A stretch of DNA of 30,358 nt from contig CAYZSD010000025.1 in the NCBI GenBank assembly GCA_964481075.1, positions 1 to 30,358 on the forward strand, written 5' to 3'. The notes beneath the pieces were generated by a model. The model did no database searches. It was not told the DNA's origin and was given only the letters and a program-made list of their open reading frames with translations. Below are positions 24,823 to 30,358 of this stretch, piece by piece (the first letter of the stretch is position 1; each line of letters begins with the position of its first letter). A program made the translations under genes and the position numbers. The stretch is from MWFE01 sp964481075 (lineage in GTDB: Bacteria > Bacteroidota > Bacteroidia > Bacteroidales > Tenuifilaceae).

Positions 24823-24836
24823 CTGCAAATTTGCAG
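24823..24836. promoter_or_regulatory. 14-base palindrome upstream of the moxR-bat operon
   Basis: CTGCAAATTTGCAG is a perfect palindrome located about 50 bases upstream of the moxR start. Its centre, CAAATTTG, differs from the -7 consensus TAnnTTTG at one base, so it may be the promoter of the Bat operon, an operator, or both. The same ten bases AAATTTGCAG occur at the tRNA promoter near 29640. Confidence 0.4.
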
Positions 24837-24886
24837 AATATTAGGGCATTTCAGAGTTAAAAAGCGTTAAAAATGGTAAAGGTTTG

Positions 24887-26548
24887 CTAAGGACTAGCAG
24901 CCAGACGAAACCCTATGTAGCTTCGCTTATTTTCTGGGTCATCGCTGCCCCGCGATGAAATTATGTTTCCTCCGGCGTAGCCAAACCAACTTCCACCTTT
25001 AACCACCCGAAAGAAGCCTTTTTCTGGGCCGGCAGGGTTGACTTTGGGATCTTTTGTGAAATCGCCAAACCAATCGTTGCACCATTCCCAAACATTACCA
25101 CTCATATCGTGGATACCCAACTCATTGGGTCTCATAGTGCCAACGGGTTGAGGTTTGTTCTTACTATTCCCCGAATACCACGAAACAAAATTAATATTAT
25201 TGCCTCCTGAGTATCGATAACCTTGTGAATTTGTCCCACCCCTTGCAGCATACTCCCATTCGGCTTCGGTGGGAAGCCTATAGTTTTTTTCAGTTAGCTC
25301 GTTCAACTTCTTGATGAATGTCTGAACATCTAACCAGCTTACTCTTTCAACAGGACAACTGTCACAACCAGGGTAATGGCTGGGATTTTCACCCATAATG
25401 AACTTCCATTGTGCTTGAGTTACCTCGTATTTTCCAATGTAGAAATCGCTAACCGTTACCTCATGCACAGGTTTCGCTTCCTTATTCCCAATATTAAATG
25501 TATCACCCATCCTAAATGTACCACCCTTTACGAATACCATTGATTTCTCGAATGGATCGTTGGAACGTCGTAACACGTAAGTATAATCTTTTTTGCTAGT
25601 AGAATGAATGTCAAGACTTTCAACCACTACCTCATCACCCCTTATGAGTTTGAAGATGTTTTTACCGAAGTGCATTAGCACTTCGATTGGTGTTACTCCA
25701 AGGGTGTCGTCCTCAACAACAAGATATGCGCCAGGAGGATCGGTGATAATTGTAACCATCTTTCCAGAATACAGTACAAACTCCTCTTTTGTTGTTACAA
25801 GTTCATGAATCTGTATTCTTTTGGTAATACTAGTATAGCCCGGCCTTTCAATGGTAAGGTTATAGCTACCGGGAAGAAGATCGGGGATTATTTTTGGTGA
25901 CATACCATATAGCCTCCCATCGAGGCTAATCATTGCATTCGATGGCTCTGTAATAACCTCAAGAGAACCCATCTTTGGCTGCATCATCAGATCTATCACT
26001 TGGTCTTTACCCCTAACAATTGTTATGTCCCATTCTCGAGAAACAAAACCAGTCTTTTCTACCTTCACACGCCTTATTCCCTCTTTTACCCGGCCCTTCC
26101 AGCTCGACTGCCCTTTCACGGCTCCATCGATGTAAATCATTGCATTTTGATTTGTATTCACGGTTAGCTGTGCAAACAAACCAACCATACTAAAATCAAT
26201 CCTAACAACTTGATTACTAGCAACTGTAACCGTTTTTTCCTGTGTTTGATACCACTGACTCTCTAAACGAATAACATGCGTCCCAACTGCAATCATCTCA
26301 AGATTTGCAGGGGTAACCTTACCTGTATTCTTCCCATTTAAATAAATTATCATACCGCTTTCGGGGGTGGAAGAAACAGCTACACTTCCATTCTCTTCTT
26401 GTTGGATTAAATCAGAGGACTTTGTTACGTTGGTTTTACTTTCGCCAGAGTAAGAATAAAATGCATCACACCTTGGATTCAAGTATTCACTTCCAAGACA
26501 AAAGCCAGAAAACACAAATAAACAAAGACTTAAGGCAAGCAATCGCAT
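24887..26548 (-). CDS. Four PEGA repeats fused to an FGE/sulfatase-modifying-factor-like domain
   Basis: This is a 553-residue exported protein with a signal peptide at 1-19. Four PEGA-type beta units are at ~54-121, 125-191, 194-260 and 262-328 (recurring patterns such as AMIYIDG, AMISLDG and ERPGYTS). An SUMF1/FGE domain fills ~336-551 (MVFVKGGTFRMGD, GKYEVTQAQWKFIMGENPS, YRLPTEAEWEYAARGG, DMSGNVWEWCNDWFG, RVVKGGSWF, YIGFRLA). The active-site cysteines of true formylglycine-generating enzymes, expected between GGSW and the final GFRL, are absent, so catalysis of that type is unlikely. PEGA domains are linked to envelope or peptidoglycan-associated proteins. It lies 100 bases downstream of the TonB receptor on the same strand. 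Confidence 0.85.
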   Translation of the reverse strand: MRLLALSLCLFVFSGFCLGSEYLNPRCDAFYSYSGESKTNVTKSSDLIQQEENGSVAVSSTPESGMIIYLNGKNTGKVTPANLEMIAVGTHVIRLESQWYQTQEKTVTVASNQVVRIDFSMVGLFAQLTVNTNQNAMIYIDGAVKGQSSWKGRVKEGIRRVKVEKTGFVSREWDITIVRGKDQVIDLMMQPKMGSLEVITEPSNAMISLDGRLYGMSPKIIPDLLPGSYNLTIERPGYTSITKRIQIHELVTTKEEFVLYSGKMVTIITDPPGAYLVVEDDTLGVTPIEVLMHFGKNIFKLIRGDEVVVESLDIHSTSKKDYTYVLRRSNDPFEKSMVFVKGGTFRMGDTFNIGNKEAKPVHEVTVSDFYIGKYEVTQAQWKFIMGENPSHYPGCDSCPVERVSWLDVQTFIKKLNELTEKNYRLPTEAEWEYAARGGTNSQGYRYSGGNNINFVSWYSGNSKNKPQPVGTMRPNELGIHDMSGNVWEWCNDWFGDFTKDPKVNPAGPEKGFFRVVKGGSWFGYAGGNIISSRGSDDPENKRSYIGFRLAASP

Positions 26549-26648
26549 CGATAAAGGTTTACTGAGAAAATCGTTTATTTCACAACAAACAAAACTCTAT
26601 TTGTGTTTATCGGATTGAAGAAAACAGTTATAAAGGTAAATAAAAATT

Positions 26649-28877
26649 TTAAAGTTTTGCAGTAAACCTTAGGCTGATATTACGGTGGGGCATTATATCA
26701 CCTGGGCGACCCATGTATTCGTGGTTAGCTATATTTTTCAGTACTATCGAAAGCTGATAGTGCTGGCTTATGCTGTAACTGCAAAAAGCATCGAAAACCA
26801 AATGCCCTTTATTGTTTTTGAGCCAGTAATCGAAAAAACCGGGCATAATTGTTTCTCGGGTAAGTGGGTTAAGGAAAACATCGTCGATATTCAATATTTT
26901 TGAGCGTGCAATAGCGGTTAAACCAACGTTAAAATCCTTATAGCTTGCACCTAGATTTAAGCTTGCAGAATGTTTCCTTCTGAATTTAAGGTAAATGTCA
27001 ACATCTAGGCCTGTATTTGGGTCGAACTGAACGGGGCGAGTAAAAACATAGCCTCCATTAAGATTATACGAGATTTCACTTTTATCCCATTTTAAACCAT
27101 ACTCAACTTCAAAACCATATACCCTCGAGTACTCTACATTTGTAGCTCTAAACCCCATTCCATCGGGGTAAATTCCAAAAACGTATTCAATTAAATTCTT
27201 ATTTTGGGAATAGAAAAGTGCAAAATCGACTAGCCCTTTAGCACCTTGAAATTCAATGGCCTGTTTAATTCCAACCTCGAAGTTCCAACCCGTTTCTGGT
27301 TCCAAAAACAGATTTGGGAATATTCGAACAGCGCCCAATGTTGTAGCAGCATGTTTTTCGGCAATGGATGGATACCTATACCCTTGACCAGCAGAAGCAC
27401 GTAGGAAGGTGTAATCCATTAATCGGTAGTTGATTCCTGCTCTAAACAATGGGATTACCTTATCGGAAACAGAATCAAGTTTATTCTGCTCAAGTCGCAT
27501 CCCCGTAACCAAACGAGCACGCTGAGTAAGGTTTACGTTTGCCTGAATAAATCCTGCAAAGTTCAATCCAGTATGATTGCCATAGAAAGGAGAAGAAATG
27601 CTACTATACAACGAAGATATCCCACTATTCACATTAAAAAACGATGAGATAGCGTACCATGTCTGATACTCAGAGTAAACAGAAATGGCATCGCTATTAT
27701 TATTGCTTGCTTCAGGGAAATCATTTGTTGTATATTGAATCCGTGCTTTCAATTCATGAGTATAGCTATCTTTTGATTTTAGAGCAATGAATGGGTCAAC
27801 AGTAAGGAATATGGAACTGAATTCAATGGCAGTAGATTCACTTTGCTTCAGAGCTCCATACTTTGAATCCTCCCATAGGATAAAATCGTACTTCTGTGTT
27901 AAGCCTCCATTCAAATTAAGTCCATAGGATAGTTTTGGTCGCCTTATGCTATTATGCTTTATTCTAAAGTTTAACCTTCCCAATTTCTCATCGTTATACT
28001 TTCGATAGCCATTATCAAACAGGAAAAAGCTGCCGTACCCTATCTGAGTATTTCCAACTTTCTGAGAATGACCTATTGACGCACTTGAATAGAATCGAGG
28101 TGTGTCCCACCATGCCCAATCATGATTTTGGGGTTTTCCAAAAATTCCCGATTCTACATAAAACTCAGTGGTTGGTAATGGCAAGGCTTCGGCGGTTCGT
28201 ATATTTATAACTCCATTTAGTGCGGAAGAACCATACATTACCGATGAAGCACCCTTAATTATTTCTATCTGCGATATACTTTCCAATGGAAGGAAATGCC
28301 ACTTCACATTACCAGCATCGGCTGAAAGGACAGGTAGCCCATCGATTAGTGTAAGCACCCTACTACCAGCACCATAGCTATATCCACTTCCTCCCCTTAT
28401 GGATGCCTGTCCATCGATTACCTCAACTCCTGATGTTCTGTTAAGTAAATCGGAAGCATCAGAAATGTGATTTGCTTCCAAGGCCTGTGGTTCAATAATA
28501 CTTAACGAAACGGTTAGCTCCGAAAGCCTTTGCTCCACTCTTCCTGCACTTACTACAATCTGGTCAATCTCTGTAACCTGCTGGTCTAGTCCGATTTCAA
28601 GTATAACAGTATCATTAGGATTTAGGGAAAGGGTCTTATGGTGGGCTTTGTAACCAACAAATCGAAAAATTAAGTGAACTTCACCGCTAAATGCTTTTAT
28701 GGTAAAACGACCATTCTCATCGGTTGAAGTACCAACTTTACCATATATAACACTAGCACCAGGCAAAGGCTCCTTGGTTTGGTTATCGAAAACGACACCT
28801 ATTACCGTAACATCACCTTTCGATGCTTGCGCATTGAGAAATAGCATGAAAAGTGAAGCTAAAAAAAACCAACGCAT
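26649..28877 (-). CDS. TonB-dependent receptor with carboxypeptidase-like N-terminal domain
   Basis: ATG 28877 gives 742 residues (a GTG one codon earlier is less likely). The signal peptide ends near NAQA. A carboxypeptidase regulatory-like domain covers ~23-105 (NQTKEPLPGASVIYG, TSTDENGRFTI), the plug ~115-230 (DASDLLNRTSGVEVIDG, ASIRGGSGYSYGAGSRVLTL, IEIIKGASSVMYGSSALNG), and the rest is a barrel with a typical late segment (NIANHEYMGRPG). The RGG and the MYGSSALNGVINI region are of the BtuB/FepA kind, which take up iron complexes, cobalamin or similar ligands; the ligand cannot be told. Its start overlaps the upstream lipoprotein stop by one base (TGATG), so the two are translationally coupled. 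Confidence 0.9.
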   Translation of the reverse strand: MRWFFLASLFMLFLNAQASKGDVTVIGVVFDNQTKEPLPGASVIYGKVGTSTDENGRFTIKAFSGEVHLIFRFVGYKAHHKTLSLNPNDTVILEIGLDQQVTEIDQIVVSAGRVEQRLSELTVSLSIIEPQALEANHISDASDLLNRTSGVEVIDGQASIRGGSGYSYGAGSRVLTLIDGLPVLSADAGNVKWHFLPLESISQIEIIKGASSVMYGSSALNGVINIRTAEALPLPTTEFYVESGIFGKPQNHDWAWWDTPRFYSSASIGHSQKVGNTQIGYGSFFLFDNGYRKYNDEKLGRLNFRIKHNSIRRPKLSYGLNLNGGLTQKYDFILWEDSKYGALKQSESTAIEFSSIFLTVDPFIALKSKDSYTHELKARIQYTTNDFPEASNNNSDAISVYSEYQTWYAISSFFNVNSGISSLYSSISSPFYGNHTGLNFAGFIQANVNLTQRARLVTGMRLEQNKLDSVSDKVIPLFRAGINYRLMDYTFLRASAGQGYRYPSIAEKHAATTLGAVRIFPNLFLEPETGWNFEVGIKQAIEFQGAKGLVDFALFYSQNKNLIEYVFGIYPDGMGFRATNVEYSRVYGFEVEYGLKWDKSEISYNLNGGYVFTRPVQFDPNTGLDVDIYLKFRRKHSASLNLGASYKDFNVGLTAIARSKILNIDDVFLNPLTRETIMPGFFDYWLKNNKGHLVFDAFCSYSISQHYQLSIVLKNIANHEYMGRPGDIMPHRNISLRFTAKL

Positions 28878-29290
28878 CACTTGGAGTTAAAGGTCATTCT
28901 AATATTCAAAACCTCATCGGGGTTCTGGAGGTTAGGAAAACGAGTTGAAACCTTTAAGGAATCCTGAGAAAGCAGATGAATTTTTGTAGTAAGTTGAAAT
29001 CCAATGGCATTTGAAAGAATAACGAGTTCTGTTTCGTTTTGAGCGAAACTCCAAGTACCAGTATATTCACCGAAGTAGCCAGAGCCATCAGTATTGAATT
29101 TTGCCTCGCCCTTAAACATTTCGAGCATACCTCCGGGGAAACTTGCGTCTTCTCCGTTAAGCAGCAGGCTGTCAGACTCCCAAACAGGTGTAGTTAACAA
29201 AATAAATCTTTCAGAGGGATCGTCCTTCTTGTCATCCTTGCAAGAAAACGCCACAAAAAAAATCATTGAAAGTACTAATAATCTGCCCAT
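28877..29290 (-). CDS. Small lipoprotein coupled to a TonB-dependent receptor (137 aa)
   Basis: ATG 29290 starts a lipoprotein signal (LLVLSMIFFVAFSC, Cys17) followed by the acidic KDDKKDD, which fits a Bacteroidota surface lipoprotein export signal. A longer frame to 29371 adds residues that do not fit a signal. The mature domain is strand-rich (FKGEAKFNTDGSGYFGEYTG, TGTWSFAQNETELVILS, DEVLNIRMTF) and resembles small lipocalin-like or DUF-type lipoproteins. Its TGA overlaps the receptor ATG. A ligand-capturing partner for the receptor is the natural inference, though I cannot show binding. Confidence 0.75.
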   Translation of the reverse strand: MGRLLVLSMIFFVAFSCKDDKKDDPSERFILLTTPVWESDSLLLNGEDASFPGGMLEMFKGEAKFNTDGSGYFGEYTGTWSFAQNETELVILSNAIGFQLTTKIHLLSQDSLKVSTRFPNLQNPDEVLNIRMTFNSK

Positions 29291-29338
29291 TGTGCTAAGT
29301 TTAACGATTAACAATACAATATGATGTAATTTAGGAGG

Positions 29339-29368
29339 TAAAGGTATAACTAATTTGAATAGTATCAA
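29339..29368 (-). promoter_or_regulatory. Possible promoter for the lipoprotein-receptor operon
   Basis: On the minus strand TACCTTTA (29346-29339) differs from TAnnTTTG at the last base and is preceded, 19 bases upstream, by TTG (29368-29366). The implied leader to ATG 29290 is about 40 bases. It begins just past the terminator of the tRNA unit, which supports a fresh promoter here. Confidence 0.35.
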
Positions 29369-29369
29369 C

Positions 29370-29400
29370 AAAAAAACCCCGTGCTTTGACGCATGGGGTT
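29370..29400 (-). terminator. Intrinsic terminator of the tRNA-Leu pair
   Basis: On the minus strand AACCCC (29400-29395) pairs with GGGGTT (29380-29375), extended inward by partial pairing, around a short loop. A run of T follows (29376-29370). It lies 10 bases after the 3' end of tRNA-Leu(GAG) and separates the tRNA unit from the lipoprotein-receptor genes. Confidence 0.75.
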
Positions 29401-29410
29401 AGTTTAATGG

Positions 29411-29495
29411 TGCCCAGGACAAGACTCGAACTTGCACGCCCTTAGCAGGCGCCAGCCCCTCAAGCTGGTGTGTCTACCAATTCCACCACCTGGGC
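29411..29495 (-). tRNA. tRNA-Leu (anticodon GAG)
   Basis: The acceptor arms GCCCAGG and CCTGGGC are followed by discriminator A. The D-arm has GGAATTGGTAGACAC, the anticodon stem is CCAGC/GCTGG with loop TTGAGGG giving anticodon GAG, a long class II variable arm is present, and the T-arm has GTTCGAGTC. CCA is not encoded. It is 85 bases long and reads CTC and CTT codons. It lies 29 bases after the second leucine tRNA, so they are one transcript. Confidence 0.93.
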
Positions 29496-29524
29496 AAACT
29501 TAGGTAATTTTGCTAGTTTCTTTG

Positions 29525-29608
29525 TGCCCAGAACAGGACTCGAACCTGCACATCATTGCTGATACTAGTCCCTGAAACTAGCGCGTCTACCAATTCCGCC
29601 ATCTGGGC
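29525..29608 (-). tRNA. tRNA-Leu (anticodon CAG)
   Basis: The acceptor arms GCCCAGA and TCTGGGC carry discriminator A. The anticodon stem CTAGT/ACTAG holds loop TTCAGGG, giving anticodon CAG for CTG codons. A class II variable arm and a T-arm with GGTTCGAGTCC are present. It is 84 bases long and CCA is not encoded. It is first in the tandem pair, with a consensus promoter box about 30 bases upstream. Confidence 0.93.
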
Positions 29609-29636
29609 TTCGCTTTCCTTTTTCTTTTTGCGGCTG

Positions 29637-29644
29637 CAAATTTA
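29637..29644 (-). promoter_or_regulatory. -7 promoter box of the tRNA-Leu pair
   Basis: TAAATTTG on the minus strand is an exact match to TAnnTTTG. It lies about 30 bases before the first base of tRNA-Leu(CAG), giving a short leader. The -33 region is T-rich without a clear TTTG. Confidence 0.5.
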
Positions 29645-29761
29645 ATCAATTTCTTAAAAAAAAAATGGTATTAGATTTTTTTTTCACTATCCAAATAGAA
29701 AAATTTGTCAATTCAAAAAAAAATCGCCTTATTGCTTTGCTAAACATTAAAAAATAAAACG

Positions 29762-30358
29762 ATGACTGAACCTAAAAAGTTTGTTCCATTTGTTTCGGCT
29801 GAAACAAACATGAGGGAGTTTACGCTTAGGGCGTTGCTCATTGGCTTAGTGATGTGTGTTATTCTTGGTGCTGCGAACGCCTATTTGGGGTTAAAAGCGG
29901 GTATGACCATTGCAGCAACCTACCCAGCAGCAGTAATAGGTATGGCTATTTTAAGAGCCTTTAAAGGCTCAATCCTTGAAGAAAACTTTGCTAGAACAGT
30001 GGGATCCATTGGAGAATCTGTTGCCGCTGGAGCGATCTTCACCCTACCTGCATTCTTTATTGCTGGGATTTGGCCCGATTTCTACACACCTGGTAACTAC
30101 GTAATCTCGGCCTTGATAATGGTTGTTGGAGGTGTTCTTGGTATTATGTTTGTTGCCCTTTTAAGAGGAATAATGGTTGACGATGCCGACTTACCCTTTC
30201 CCGAATCGGTTGCAGCCGCCGAAATACATAAGGCAGGTCAACATGGAACTGGTGGAAGCAAGTTTCTTTTTCTAGCTATGATTGGTGGTGCACTCATAAA
30301 GGCAATGGGTGAACTTAAACTGTTTGCAACAGCATGGTCAAAATTCATTGTTTTTGCC
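29762..30358 (+). CDS. OPT-family oligopeptide transporter (3' truncated)
   Basis: ATG 29762 opens a frame that is still open at the right edge; 199 codons are visible, while full members have about 600-700. The start is MTEPKKFVPFVSAET, followed by MREFTLRALLIGLVMCVILG and AANAYLGLKAGMTIAATYPAAVIG, both hallmarks of the bacterial OPT (PepT/ISP) branch. EENFARTVGSIGESVAAGAIFTLPA and VDDADLPFPESVAAAEIHKAG are also family-typical. This is a multi-spanning inner-membrane protein that imports oligopeptides or possibly metal-peptide complexes by proton symport. It is divergent from the tRNA pair across ~150 AT-rich bases that hold both promoters. Confidence 0.9.
   Translation, partial: MTEPKKFVPFVSAETNMREFTLRALLIGLVMCVILGAANAYLGLKAGMTIAATYPAAVIGMAILRAFKGSILEENFARTVGSIGESVAAGAIFTLPAFFIAGIWPDFYTPGNYVISALIMVVGGVLGIMFVALLRGIMVDDADLPFPESVAAAEIHKAGQHGTGGSKFLFLAMIGGALIKAMGELKLFATAWSKFIVFA

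Noticed and set aside
24887..26548. A gliding or type 9 secretion GldJ/GldK protein, suggested by the FGE-like domain
   Set aside because: It has four PEGA repeats and no lipobox, and no gldL/M/N or other secretion genes are nearby.
29411..29608. tRNA-Leu genes as an attachment site of an integrated element
   Set aside because: No integrase and no repeated tRNA 3' end were seen in the window.

Overview
The window reads as a chromosomal segment of a Bacteroidota bacterium, most likely Bacteroidales-like, though I cannot name a species. The evidence is a complete Bat (BatA-E) gene set, two TonB-dependent receptors with carboxypeptidase-like N-terminal domains, a SusD-like lipoprotein, a DUF4249 lipoprotein, many Bacteroidota-type lipoproteins, AT-rich intergenic DNA, promoter-like TAnnTTTG boxes and no obvious Shine-Dalgarno sites.

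Left part (1-5090). The window opens inside a gene whose C-terminal half resembles the target-recognition end of an Eco57I/Alw26I-type adenine methyltransferase. Then come an ADP-forming acyl-CoA synthetase, followed after 2 bases by a 49-residue single-pass membrane protein. A minus-strand pair follows, a ParA-type ATPase and a small ribbon-helix-helix-like partner, and then a plus-strand secreted protein with barrel-like sequence.

Minus-strand directon (5146-14726). Eight genes with mostly short gaps run from a FecA/STN-type TonB-dependent receptor through a DUF4249 lipoprotein, an MG2/plug-like surface protein, an unrecognised secreted protein, a SusD-like lipoprotein, a lipocalin-like lipoprotein, an APS kinase and a DUF2279 protein. 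The receptor gene is interrupted: its signal peptide and STN domain are encoded in frame at 14388-14726 but are cut by one TAG codon at 14595-14597, while the other ~790 codons are intact. TAG ends several neighbouring genes, so it is not a sense codon here.

Centre (14871-24771). A plus-strand DUF1338 (2-oxoadipate dioxygenase/decarboxylase-type) gene converges, over a strong hairpin, on a nine-gene minus-strand Bat operon. In transcription order this is a MoxR ATPase, a small secreted protein, a DUF58 protein, a BatD-like membrane protein, BatA, BatB, BatC, BatD and BatE. Together they look like an inner-membrane VWA/TPR complex with a AAA+ ATPase partner.

Right part (24887-30358). A protein with four PEGA repeats and a non-catalytic-looking FGE/sulfatase-modifying-factor domain lies downstream of a second TonB-dependent receptor and its translationally coupled small lipoprotein. 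Two tandem tRNA-Leu genes (GAG and CAG) follow, with a promoter and a terminator, and then the 5' part of an OPT-family transporter that runs off the right edge.

Apart from 14388-14726 (the detached receptor N terminus), no stretch over 300 bases lacks a gene. I saw no CRISPR array, insertion sequence, integrase or rRNA.
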